64,000 nt of DNA, from contig NZ_ATWV01000004.1 of assembly GCF_000421345.1 (NCBI RefSeq), positions 124,001 to 188,000 on the forward strand. Reading direction: 5' to 3'. Position 1 is the stretch's first letter. The number at the start of each line of letters is the position of its first letter. Both the position numbers and the translations under genes were made by a program. Source of the DNA: Treponema bryantii NK4A124. Lineage in GTDB: Bacteria > Spirochaetota > Spirochaetia > Treponematales > Treponemataceae. This document shows positions 53,848 to 62,446 of this stretch, one piece after another. The notes under the pieces are model-generated. The model worked only from the letters and a program-made list of their open reading frames with translations, made no database searches and was not told the DNA's origin.

Positions 53848-55844
53848 TACTTCCCATACTGGGCTTCGATTTCACGAATCTGATCACGCAGGGCCGCTGC
53901 CTGCTCGTACTCCATGCGGTCGGCACAGACAGTCATTTCTTCTGTGAGTGCCTTAATAAGCTTCTTGCGATCCTTAGGATTAAAGAGATTTGCCTTGTTT
54001 TTCAGAACCTCAAGCTCCATTGCGGCATCCGCTTCTGCATCAGCCTTTTCGTGCTCGAGGATATCTTCAACTGCTTTTGAAATTGTCTTAGGCGTAATTC
54101 CGTGTTCTTTGTTGTAGGCTTCCTGAACCTCGCGGCGGTGCTTTGTTTCTTTTACGGCCGCTTCCATGGCGGGGCTCATGTGGTCGGCATACATCACAAC
54201 CTTACCCTCGGCGTTGCGGGCAGCACGACCAATAATCTGAATGAGTGAAGTTTCCGAGCGCAAAAATCCGATTTTGTCCGCATCAAGAATTGCGATAAAC
54301 GAAACTTCCGGCAGGTCAATTCCTTCTCGCAGCAGGTTGATTCCAATAAGCACATCAATCTCACCGGCGCGCAGGCTCTTCAAAATCTCCACTCGCTCAA
54401 AGGTATCAATTTCAGAATGAATGTATTTTACCTTAAGCTTGAGCTCGGTGAGGTAGTCTGTAAGATCTTCGGCCATTTTTTTAGTCAACGTCAAAATCAG
54501 GCTGCGTTCGTGGCGGTCAATTCGCTCGCGCACTTCCTTGTAAATATCTTCCATCTGACCTTCACTCGGTCTGATTTCTACAATAGGATCAAGAAGTCCC
54601 GTAGGACGAATCAGCTGCTCAACAACCTGGGTACTCTGCTTAATTTCTTCAGGTCGGGGCGTTGCAGTAACATAAATTATCTGATTCATTTTTGCATCAA
54701 ACTCAGCCTTTTTAAGAGGGCGGTTATCGGCAGCAGACGGAAGGCGGAAACCAAAATCAATAAGATTCTGCTTACGGCTGCGGTCGCCTTCATACATAGC
54801 CCCTATCTGAGGAACAGAAACATGGGCCTCATCTATCATGCAGAGAAAATCATCAGGAAAATAATGAAGAAGTGTTGCAGGTGGTTCGCCAGGTGCACGC
54901 CCCGCTATAGGTGCAGAATAATTTTCAATTCCGGGGCAGGTTCCCATTTCCTTAAGCATTTCTATATCATAAGTTGTACGGGTTTTAAGACGTTCTGCTT
55001 CCAGCATCTTGCCGGCAGCGCGAAGCTCCTCTACCCGCTCTTCCATCTCTTTTTGAATACGGTCGGTTGCAGTCAGAAGCTGATCATGAGTTGCAACAAA
55101 GTGCTTTGCCGGATAAAAAACAGTTTCGTCAAGCTCGCCGGTTGCAGAATGATTCATTACATCAAAACGCTGAATATGAACAACCTGTTCCCAATCCAGC
55201 AGAATACGATAGCCCTCGTCGGTTTCCATATAAGGCGGAAATACTTCAATTACATCACCTTTAATACGGAAGTTTCCCCGCTCCAAAACGTTATCGTTAC
55301 GGCTGTACTGCATGGAAATCAGAGAGTTTGCAAACTTTTTGATGTCCAGAGTCTGGCCAACTTCAACGTGTACACGCATGCCCTTGTAAACATCAGGCAT
55401 ACCCAGACCGTAAATACAGGAAACAGTGGCAACTACAATAACGTCGCGTCTCTCCATAAGGCTGTAGGTTGCCTTAAGACGCATCTGGTCTATTTCACGG
55501 TTGATGTCGCAGTCCTTTTCGATATAAAGGTCGCGAGCCGCAACATAAGCTTCAGGCTGATAATAGTCGTAATATGAGACGAAATATTCTACAGCGTTAT
55601 TTGGGAAAAATGATTTGAACTCGCGGTAAAGCTGGGCCGAAAGAGTTTTGTTATGACTGATTATAAGAGTAGGCCTCTGAACCTTTTCTATGATTTTAGC
55701 CATAGTAAAGGTTTTTCCGGAACCGGTTACACCCTTGAGAGTCTGAAATTTATCGCCGCGAAGAAAGCCTTCTGCAAGCTTTTCAATTGCCTGGCCCTGA
55801 TCCCCGCTTGGTTGGAAAGGTGAAACCACCTCAAATTTTCTCAT
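53847..55844 (-). CDS. uvrB: UvrABC excision repair subunit B
   Basis: 665 residues, full length. Helicase motifs: GVTGSGKTFTMAKI (Walker A), YYDYYQPEAYV in the beta-hairpin, CMIDEAHVS (II), YVTATPRPEEI, LREGIDLPEVSFIAILDADKIGFLRSETSLIQIIGRAARN (V-VI), and the C-terminal UVR motif (LIKALTEEMTVCADRMEYEQAAALRDQI). Binds damaged DNA with UvrA and UvrC. GTGAGG precedes the ATG. Confidence 0.97.
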   Translation of the reverse strand: MRKFEVVSPFQPSGDQGQAIEKLAEGFLRGDKFQTLKGVTGSGKTFTMAKIIEKVQRPTLIISHNKTLSAQLYREFKSFFPNNAVEYFVSYYDYYQPEAYVAARDLYIEKDCDINREIDQMRLKATYSLMERRDVIVVATVSCIYGLGMPDVYKGMRVHVEVGQTLDIKKFANSLISMQYSRNDNVLERGNFRIKGDVIEVFPPYMETDEGYRILLDWEQVVHIQRFDVMNHSATGELDETVFYPAKHFVATHDQLLTATDRIQKEMEERVEELRAAGKMLEAERLKTRTTYDIEMLKEMGTCPGIENYSAPIAGRAPGEPPATLLHYFPDDFLCMIDEAHVSVPQIGAMYEGDRSRKQNLIDFGFRLPSAADNRPLKKAEFDAKMNQIIYVTATPRPEEIKQSTQVVEQLIRPTGLLDPIVEIRPSEGQMEDIYKEVRERIDRHERSLILTLTKKMAEDLTDYLTELKLKVKYIHSEIDTFERVEILKSLRAGEIDVLIGINLLREGIDLPEVSFIAILDADKIGFLRSETSLIQIIGRAARNAEGKVVMYADHMSPAMEAAVKETKHRREVQEAYNKEHGITPKTISKAVEDILEHEKADAEADAAMELEVLKNKANLFNPKDRKKLIKALTEEMTVCADRMEYEQAAALRDQIREIEAQYGK

Positions 55845-55855
55845 AAAACCTCACC

Positions 55856-55891
55856 GGTGGTTGAGTGCCCGAAGGGCGTATCGAAACCACC
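55856..55891 (+). repeat. Family B repeat
   Basis: GGTGGTTGAGTGCCC...CGAAACCACC between the uvrB start and the HtrA stop. Confidence 0.85.
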
Positions 55892-55899
55892 TTGCTTTA

Positions 55900-57177
55900 T
55901 CAGCTCTCCACCAGTTTAATCTTTAATGTAACATTCTTACGGTTACGGCGTACAACCACCGTTACCACATCTCCTGCCTTCTTACTCTCCAGAGCAGAAT
56001 AATAATCAGCCAGAGAGGTTACTGCAATATTATCAATCTGGGTAATAACATCGCCGCCAATGTAAATAATATCACGGCGGGAACCGTAATAGGCAGCCTC
56101 AGTTCCACCTTTCAGACCTGCCGCTTCAGCGTTTCCACCTCGCACAACTTCAGAAATCAAAACTCCCGAAGCAATATCAAGGCCGGCATACTGGGCAATT
56201 CTGCGGCTCATCTGAATTACAGTTGCGTCGATTGTTCCACGGTGGACCTTTCCATATTTGATTAAATCAGCAACAACACGAACAGCAGTTGTAGAAGGCA
56301 CCGCAAAACCAACGCCCGCAGAGCTTCCCGAGCTGGACTGAATCATCGTATTAATTCCAATCATCTTGCCGTTTGTATCAAGCAGAGGACCACCGGAGTT
56401 ACCAGGATTTATAGCCGCATCCGTCTGAACCATATCGCGGATAATTCTGTTATTCGAATTCTGAATAGGTCGGCCAAGCCCAGAAACAATACCTGTTGTC
56501 ATAGTTCTTTCCAAACCGAATGGGTTTCCGATTGCGATAACCCGCTGCCCAACCTTAAGGGCCGAAGAATCGCCAAAGGCAATAGTCTTCAATTCCATAC
56601 CGGCCGGCGGAGTAAACTTAATAACTGCAAGGTCGCTGTCTAAATCAGTTCCGACAACCTCGACCTCATACTGGGTTCCATCAAAAAGGGAAACATAAAT
56701 CTTTGTAGCATCCGCAATTACATGTACGTTTGTAAGAATGTAACCGCGCTTATCGATAATAGAACCGCTTCCGCTGCCGCCATCCTGAACATAAGGCTGA
56801 AGGAACCAGTCGTAGGCAGTAACCTGAGTATTGATGTTCACAACCGCTTCGTTGCAGAGGGCATAAACGTTTATATTCTGAGCTTCTTCCTGAGTGTAGC
56901 CGGACGAAGTACTGCCTGCCACACTGATTATAGAAGCCGGATTCTGCTCCAGAAAAGCTGCCGACTCATCAATTGTACTTACAGAACTGGCAGCACTTGC
57001 AGCACCGCCAGCAGCATTTTCCGTCGCAGCTTCATCTGCCAAAGCATTTACATCCTGTACATCAGACGAAGTTTTTTTCTTAGATATATTAACAAAAATA
57101 GCCGCAGTTAAAAGCACTGCCGCTACAACACAAATCAAAGTAGTTTTGATTAACTGAGCATGAGAATAAAGTTTCAT
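55900..57177 (-). CDS. HtrA/DegP-type periplasmic serine protease with one PDZ domain
   Basis: 425 residues. An N-terminal membrane anchor (LIKTTLICVVAAVLLTAAIFVNI, about 9-31) and an Ala-rich linker precede a trypsin fold with the triad His152 (NVHVIADA), Asp182 (DSDLAVIKF) and Ser261 (NPGNSGGPLLD). One PDZ domain (about 335-420) follows. It degrades misfolded envelope proteins. Lacks the second PDZ of DegP, like DegS/DegQ-short forms. Confidence 0.93.
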   Translation of the reverse strand: MKLYSHAQLIKTTLICVVAAVLLTAAIFVNISKKKTSSDVQDVNALADEAATENAAGGAASAASSVSTIDESAAFLEQNPASIISVAGSTSSGYTQEEAQNINVYALCNEAVVNINTQVTAYDWFLQPYVQDGGSGSGSIIDKRGYILTNVHVIADATKIYVSLFDGTQYEVEVVGTDLDSDLAVIKFTPPAGMELKTIAFGDSSALKVGQRVIAIGNPFGLERTMTTGIVSGLGRPIQNSNNRIIRDMVQTDAAINPGNSGGPLLDTNGKMIGINTMIQSSSGSSAGVGFAVPSTTAVRVVADLIKYGKVHRGTIDATVIQMSRRIAQYAGLDIASGVLISEVVRGGNAEAAGLKGGTEAAYYGSRRDIIYIGGDVITQIDNIAVTSLADYYSALESKKAGDVVTVVVRRNRKNVTLKIKLVES

Positions 57178-57219
57178 ACTTATAATTTAATAAAAACAAA
57201 GCTTTTTAACAAGAAAAAA

Positions 57220-57900
57220 CTATGCCGTCTGAGCTGGCTGTCCCCTCTTAGCAGGGGTTAGTATTTTATTTTCCAGAAAGCTGAAATAGGTTTCCCGGCT
57301 CACAATCACATGATCCAGCAGTTCAATCCCCATAATCACCGACACCTTGCGCAAAGTTTCCGTCACCTCAATATCCTCTTCCGAAGGCTCGCAATTACCC
57401 GACGGATGATTGTGGCTCACAATTATAGCTGCCGCATTATCCTTCATTGCAACCGAAAAAACTTCACGCGGATGAATCAGAGTCTTGTTCAGAGTTCCCA
57501 CCGTAATCACGTGAATCTGAATAATCTCATGCCCGCCGTTCAAAGTTACAAGCAGAAAGTGCTCCTTATCGCAGACCGCATAATTTTTTACAAAAGGCAC
57601 AATGTCTCGTGGAGATTTAATCGGAGCCCGTAAATGACAGCTTCTTCTCCTCCCCAGCTCCAGGGCCGCCGCAACCGCCAGCGCCTTACCCAGCCCCACC
57701 CCTTTTAACTGCAGCAGATTTTCCACCACCTCTTCCGCATCATAATCGTAAAGCACATCCACAATTTTTTCTGACATAAGCTCAACAGGCATCTGTCTTG
57801 TGCCTGAGCCAAGAATCAGCATAACAAGCTCTTCATCAAACAAAAAGGAAAAACCATGCTCCAGCGCCTTTTCCCGCACATCAGGCTTAATCTTTTCCAT
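57220..57900 (-). CDS. radC: RadC/MPN-domain protein
   Basis: 226 residues from the ATG behind GGTGGAGG; a longer frame from 57936 would read through that ribosome site. An N-terminal helix-hairpin-helix (LQLKGVGLGKALAVAAALELGRR) and the JAMM metal motif SHNHPSGNCEPSEED define the family. Cellular role unclear in bacteria; the old repair assignment is doubtful. Confidence 0.9.
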   Translation of the reverse strand: MEKIKPDVREKALEHGFSFLFDEELVMLILGSGTRQMPVELMSEKIVDVLYDYDAEEVVENLLQLKGVGLGKALAVAAALELGRRRSCHLRAPIKSPRDIVPFVKNYAVCDKEHFLLVTLNGGHEIIQIHVITVGTLNKTLIHPREVFSVAMKDNAAAIIVSHNHPSGNCEPSEEDIEVTETLRKVSVIMGIELLDHVIVSRETYFSFLENKILTPAKRGQPAQTA

Positions 57901-58004
57901 AATTCCTCCACCTATAATATTGCTTTGATATGCCAAAAGCGGAGGATTTTTTGAAAAAAACTTAGCAGATTTCAGATTTTTTTTTATTTTCCGAAGATAA
58001 AGGT

Positions 58005-58649
58005 ATGAATAAATTGAATAATATGAAAAAAATCTTTTTTCCTGTAGTTGTTTTAGAACTTGCTGTCGTACTTGTCTTTGCCCTTTTTACCTTCAATTCC
58101 TGTACCACAACAAAAGCAGTTAAAGAAGACCGGGCTCCCCTGCAGCTTTCCCGCCGTATTTTAGATCAGGGCCAGCTCACAGCAGAACAACTGACAGCCT
58201 ATTTTCTAAGCCGCAACTCCACAGAAGACCGCGAGCACATACTCCAGTTTGCCCAGTATTATATTGATGAAGCTGCTGCCGAAGGAATCAATTCCGATGC
58301 AGCCTTTGCCCAGATGTGCCTGGAAACAGGCTTCCTCCGCTTTGGAGGCCTTGTTCAGCCCGAATTCCATAATTACTGCGGACTCGGTGCCATGGATGCC
58401 GACCACCCGGGGGAAATCTTTCCGGATGAGCAGACCGGAGTCCGAGCCCACATTCAGCATCTGCAGGCTTATGCTACAAAAGAAGAAACCCAGCTCAACA
58501 AGGAACTTGTAGATCCTCGTTACAACTGGGTTCATAAAACAAAATATATCGAAACCATTTATGAACTGGCCGGCACCTGGGCGATGGACCCACAGTACGG
58601 TCAGAAGCTGGAAGCAATTCTGGTCAATATGGAAAACTTCAGCTATTAG
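58005..58649 (+). CDS. Glucosaminidase-domain lipoprotein
   Basis: 214 residues (or 208 from a second ATG at 58023). Signal peptide with lipobox FNSC. The rest is a bacterial SH3-free glucosaminidase-type domain (INSDAAFAQMCLETGFLRFGGLVQPEFHNYCGLGAMDADHPGEIFPDEQTGVRAHIQHLQAYATKE), with the glutamate in MCLETGF as likely acid. It cuts peptidoglycan or a related glycan; partner unknown. Its stop overlaps that of the UMP kinase gene by four bases (convergent). Confidence 0.85.
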   Translation: MNKLNNMKKIFFPVVVLELAVVLVFALFTFNSCTTTKAVKEDRAPLQLSRRILDQGQLTAEQLTAYFLSRNSTEDREHILQFAQYYIDEAAAEGINSDAAFAQMCLETGFLRFGGLVQPEFHNYCGLGAMDADHPGEIFPDEQTGVRAHIQHLQAYATKEETQLNKELVDPRYNWVHKTKYIETIYELAGTWAMDPQYGQKLEAILVNMENFSY

Positions 58650-59344
58650 CCTATAGTCGTACCAAAATATTCCTTATCTTCCAGAATAGCCTGAATATTT
58701 GCAATATTCTTTCCGCCTGCGCAAATTACCTTCATACCAAGCTCACTTGCCTTCTTTGAAGCAATCGGGTCAAATGGACAGTTCTTTCCAGGAGTCCATT
58801 CATCACCAACCATCTTGCGGAAGTCTGCCCAGCTGATTGTATCGAGAGGTTTAGCATCCGGATTTTTTCTAGGGTCATCTGTATAAACCTTTTCAATGTT
58901 AGAAAGATTTACAATTGTCTTAGCATCAAATTTTTCGCCAAGATAAACTGCATCAGTATCTGTAGAAAAGCCAGGTTTCCAGCCGCTTGCAACCAGCACC
59001 TGTCCGTCAAACTTCAAATCTTCGAGAGTTGGATTATAAACAACGTCATTTTTACAGTATGAACCAAAGCAAGCCTTAAGCAGCTGAGCATTCAGCCTTG
59101 TTGCCATAATACCAATCCAGTCTGCTGCATTAGCATCAAAACTGTCGCCAGTCTTTTCACAAACTTCTTTCAAACCATTCTGATATACACGTGCAGGAGC
59201 TCCACCGCCGGCAACCAGAATCAAACGATTCTGCTTGTCTGCATCAAGCCACTTCTTACACATTGTTACAAACTCACTCAAAAAAGTTGAATCCGGTTTG
59301 TCCGGAGCAATAATCGAACCACCAACGCTTAAAATCTTTGTCAT
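58646..59344 (-). CDS. pyrH: UMP kinase, archaeal-type PyrH
   Basis: 232 residues from the ATG behind GTGGAGG. ILSVGGSIIAPDKPDSTFLSEFVTMCKKWL, LILVAGGGAPARVYQNGL, NAADWIGIMATRLNAQLL, FSTDTDAVYLGEKFDAKTIVNLSNIEKVYTDDPRKNPDAKPLDTISWADFRKMVG are the archaeal/spirochaete UMPK pattern of the amino-acid kinase fold, not the E. coli PyrH pattern. Makes UDP from UMP. A start at 59362 is possible but lies before the ribosome site. Confidence 0.9.
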   Translation of the reverse strand: MTKILSVGGSIIAPDKPDSTFLSEFVTMCKKWLDADKQNRLILVAGGGAPARVYQNGLKEVCEKTGDSFDANAADWIGIMATRLNAQLLKACFGSYCKNDVVYNPTLEDLKFDGQVLVASGWKPGFSTDTDAVYLGEKFDAKTIVNLSNIEKVYTDDPRKNPDAKPLDTISWADFRKMVGDEWTPGKNCPFDPIASKKASELGMKVICAGGKNIANIQAILEDKEYFGTTIG

Positions 59345-59357
59345 AAAAAACCTCCAC

Positions 59358-59396
59358 GTCATCCTGCCCCTGAAACAAGTTCAGGGTTCAGGATCT
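59358..59396. repeat. Family C repeat, single copy
   Basis: GTCATCCTGCCCCTGAAACAAGTTCAGGGTTCAGGATCT: arms CCTGAA / TTCAGG, next to the UMP kinase start. Confidence 0.7.
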
Positions 59397-59397
59397 A

Positions 59398-61107
59398 CTA
59401 ATAAACACCCTTCACCACCGGCACAGACCAGTAGCTGCTATATTTTGCCGTATCTTTATTTGCCTCTTCCCAGATAGACTGCAGGGCAAAACTTCTTGGC
59501 TGCTGCACAATCTTGTTATCTGCACTAAAAGGCTTAAGCTGACTCCAGCCTCTTGAGAAGATAATATGATGTGAATCCATATTACCAAAATAATAATCCT
59601 TTACATCAACAAGGTCACTGTCAGTCCACTCTTTATATTCCAGACCTGCACCCAAAGCCGGATCACACGGAATCCAGCCAATCTTATCAATATAGAATTC
59701 ACACCACCAGTGAGACTGACTTGTAAGATCCTGATTCACAAGAACACCGCTGTCTGTATAAGCCGGTACTTCTGCAGCTCTCAAAAGTGCAGTACAAATT
59801 ACTGCAAAATCAAAAGCATCTCCACTCTCTTTTTTTATCAAATCAAGCGGATCAGAATCATTTTTGCGAACCTTATCCTGAATCTTAAAGTTTGCACACA
59901 TATAATTATATATCAGCTTTGCTTTATTCCATGGATTTTTTTCTTTTCCAATGATTTTTCCACAAAGCTCTTTTACAGCCTCTGAATCACTTGGAACAAG
60001 AACATCTGCTTTTAATGCCCCGCTCAAAAGATTCTTTTCTGTATTTTTATAACTGCCGATTTTTACCGGATTAACACTTGATCTTACTTCAAAAACCGGA
60101 AGAACAAAGGTCTGCTTAAAAACACTCTTAGGAGTATTGTTTCTGTTTTTTGTAATCTGATGAATCAGATTATTCTGGTAATTCATCAGAATAGGTTCTG
60201 GTGTTGTTTCTGTAATTTCAACCTCTGGCTGAGCAGGACATGAAAAAGGCACAGGACAACGTAAAGTAATTGTAGAAATATCATTTGTCACAACATCTGC
60301 AATATCTGCCGTATACTGAACCAGATAAATCTTTTTATTCAGATATTCCTTGCGGCCTGCATCTGTATTAATTGCAAGCTCTTTGGGATCTGATTTTTCA
60401 CGGCCAGTATCTACAATCACTACGCCGCTGTAAGCTCCATCTGGAACCCTCACTGTAATTTCTGTGTTAGACCAGGAAACATAATCAAAATCATTTTCGC
60501 TTGCAGGAATCATATTTTCTGTAAGCATGGCCATATTTTTATAATCTGCCTCGCTGATTTTATTGTTACAATCCATTGTAAATAAAACCTGAGACTGATT
60601 TTTTGAATCTCCAAAATTATTACCGGAAATTACAAGAAGTTCACCTACGCTGAGTTTTTCTGCAGAAAGCATTGTGATTACAGGTTTTGTTACCTGTTGA
60701 ACGACAGGAACCGGAACAGGAATATCAACTTCGTTTGCAAAAAGAGCCGGTTTTGAACGCATTTCTTTTGTTCCAACAACAAGCAAGCCGTCCTGAACAT
60801 TTGCCGGAAGAACGATTTTAATGCAATTATCTGCCCAGGAAATATAAGAACTTGCAGTAAGTTTTGAGCCTGCAATTTCTACATATCCCATATCGCGGAC
60901 ATTGCCAAAATTTACTCCATTAATAACGACAAGATCCCCCGGTGAGCCGACAGGAGGAACGACAGAATCTATTACTGGAACTGGTTTTGTTCTGAAACCA
61001 ATAAGATAAATTGAACCGAGAATTATGCCTATTATAAAAATAACAGAAAGTACCCGGACAACCGGATACCTTCGCAAAGAATAACTAAACTTTCCAGAAG
61101 ATTCCAC
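59398..61107 (-). CDS. Membrane-anchored TIG-repeat protein with transglutaminase-like domain lacking the catalytic Cys
   Basis: 569 residues. Membrane anchor about 16-38 (VVRVLSVIFIIGIILGSIYLIGF); two IPT/TIG domains (PVIDSVVPPVGSPGDLVVINGVNFGN... and PVITMLSAEKLSVGELLVISGNNFGD...). A transglutaminase core follows: GDAFDFAVICTALLRAAEVPA, HWWCEFY, WIPCDPALG. The His466 and Asp482 of the triad are present, but the Cys position is Ala431, so peptidase or crosslinking activity is unlikely. It probably binds a ligand or partner in the periplasm. Last gene of the sigma/anti-sigma operon (TAATG overlap). Confidence 0.85.
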   Translation of the reverse strand: MESSGKFSYSLRRYPVVRVLSVIFIIGIILGSIYLIGFRTKPVPVIDSVVPPVGSPGDLVVINGVNFGNVRDMGYVEIAGSKLTASSYISWADNCIKIVLPANVQDGLLVVGTKEMRSKPALFANEVDIPVPVPVVQQVTKPVITMLSAEKLSVGELLVISGNNFGDSKNQSQVLFTMDCNNKISEADYKNMAMLTENMIPASENDFDYVSWSNTEITVRVPDGAYSGVVIVDTGREKSDPKELAINTDAGRKEYLNKKIYLVQYTADIADVVTNDISTITLRCPVPFSCPAQPEVEITETTPEPILMNYQNNLIHQITKNRNNTPKSVFKQTFVLPVFEVRSSVNPVKIGSYKNTEKNLLSGALKADVLVPSDSEAVKELCGKIIGKEKNPWNKAKLIYNYMCANFKIQDKVRKNDSDPLDLIKKESGDAFDFAVICTALLRAAEVPAYTDSGVLVNQDLTSQSHWWCEFYIDKIGWIPCDPALGAGLEYKEWTDSDLVDVKDYYFGNMDSHHIIFSRGWSQLKPFSADNKIVQQPRSFALQSIWEEANKDTAKYSSYWSVPVVKGVY

Positions 61108-61808
61108 TAATATCTGCCTGATACAAGTTCCATTGGAACGTTGATTTCTGTAGTCATAGGAAAATCACCCATACCAGGAACTGTAATTTTTATATTGATT
61201 GCTTCGTCCTGAAAATCTGGTCTTAATACATCAACATCGCTTACATTTTTTGCAAACGAGTTGTTTCTACGCTGCTTTTCAGAAGACAAAACTACATCCT
61301 TTATATTACCAGAAACTACCACACTTCTTCCACTATCAAAGCCAACATTATTTGCAGAAGTTGTATTTGCAGAAACTGCAGTAATTGGAACAGCAGAAAC
61401 CGGATTTACAGATTGAATCAATGAAGATACAGCAGGATTTTGAGCTGCATCTGCTTTATTTGCTTTAAATCCTACAGGAAGCACAAGTGCAAGTACAGCC
61501 GCAGCAGCAATGCCCGAAGCTACATAGCTGATAACCTTGAACGGAGATTTCTGAGGAAGTTTTCCAACATTACGGCTGTAAGCCATTTTTATCTGCAGAC
61601 GCTGAAAGCTTTCGTCCATAAAATGCTGGTCCAGATTAAGTGAATCAGAATCTGCCTTAAAAAGCGAACGAAGAGCCTTTAACTGTTCCAGCTCCTTACG
61701 ACATTTTTCACAATGAGAAATATGAAGCTCATATTCAGCCTTGTAGTTTTCAGGCAGCTCACCATCGAGGTATACGGAATGAATATCTTTACTCGGGCAA
61801 AAAGACAT
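61107..61808 (-). CDS. Anti-sigma factor with zinc finger and membrane span
   Basis: 233 residues. The N-terminal zinc finger is of the zf-HC2/ZAS type (His-x3-Cys-x2-Cys in HISHCEKCRKEL), the domain that holds ECF sigma factors. A membrane helix spans about 91-113 (VISYVASGIAAAAVLALVLPVGF) and a periplasmic tail of about 120 residues follows. AGGAG precedes the ATG, which lies 20 bases inside the sigma gene. Senses an envelope signal, perhaps through the product of the next gene. Confidence 0.88.
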   Translation of the reverse strand: MSFCPSKDIHSVYLDGELPENYKAEYELHISHCEKCRKELEQLKALRSLFKADSDSLNLDQHFMDESFQRLQIKMAYSRNVGKLPQKSPFKVISYVASGIAAAAVLALVLPVGFKANKADAAQNPAVSSLIQSVNPVSAVPITAVSANTTSANNVGFDSGRSVVVSGNIKDVVLSSEKQRRNNSFAKNVSDVDVLRPDFQDEAINIKITVPGMGDFPMTTEINVPMELVSGRY

Positions 61809-62358
61809 TATCTTCTCCTATTATTTTTACCAGCTGTTCCCTCGCTCTGAAAATTCTTACCTTTACGTTACCTTCGGTAATTCCCAGAATCCTTCCGATT
61901 TCCTTATAGTTCAGGTCTGCATACTCCCTGAGCATAAGAACATCCTGCAGGTTATCCGGCAGTTTTTTCAGAGCTTCCCTTGCCTTACCCATAGATTCCT
62001 TCTTGAGTAAGTCAACTTCCCCTGTATCCGCTTTTCTATGATCCTCATAAAGGACCTTTTCGTAAGCCTTGCGCTCACGTTCTTTACGTTTTATATAATT
62101 TATAGATGCATTCTTAACAACCCGAATAAGCCAGTATTTAGCATCATTAATCGAAGGAAAGGTTAATTCCTTTTCGTTCGCTTTAATAAGAGAGTCGTGA
62201 GCCAAATCCTCTGCAGCCTCTTCGTCATTTACAATTCTGTAAGACACCTTAAAGAGCATCTGCATTGTTGCATCATATATTTTCTTAAAATCAACCGGAT
62301 TCGCGGCATTTAAGGCTACATTTTCTTCCTGTTGATTCCCTACTATATTACCAAACAC
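61789..62358 (-). CDS. ECF-type RNA polymerase sigma factor
   Basis: 189 residues, GTG start (no in-frame ATG upstream before a stop). Region 2 is MQMLFKVSYRIVNDEEAAEDLAHDSLIKA and KYWLIRVVKNASINYIKR; region 4 is LKKLPDNLQDVLMLREYADLNYKEIGRILGITEGNVKVRIFRAREQLVKIIG. Targets unknown. The overlap with the anti-sigma gene is the usual coupling. No autoregulatory promoter motif could be recognised. Confidence 0.9.
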   Translation of the reverse strand: MFGNIVGNQQEENVALNAANPVDFKKIYDATMQMLFKVSYRIVNDEEAAEDLAHDSLIKANEKELTFPSINDAKYWLIRVVKNASINYIKRKERERKAYEKVLYEDHRKADTGEVDLLKKESMGKAREALKKLPDNLQDVLMLREYADLNYKEIGRILGITEGNVKVRIFRAREQLVKIIGEDNVFLPE

Positions 62359-62399
62359 ATTATTATCCCGAAAGTTACAGATTTTTTTCCGTTATGTCC

Positions 62400-62439
62400 G
62401 GTGGTTGAGTGCCCGCGAAGCGGGTGTATCGAAACCACC
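62400..62439 (+). repeat. Family B repeat
   Basis: GGTGGTTGAGTGCCCGCGAAGCGGG...CGAAACCACC between the sigma gene start and the cysS stop. The stem is extended by a GCCCGC/GCGGGT core. Confidence 0.85.
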
Positions 62440-62446
62440 TGTCTAT

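Noticed and set aside
54417-55577. 386-residue open frame opposite uvrB
   Set aside because: Antisense to uvrB; no domain.
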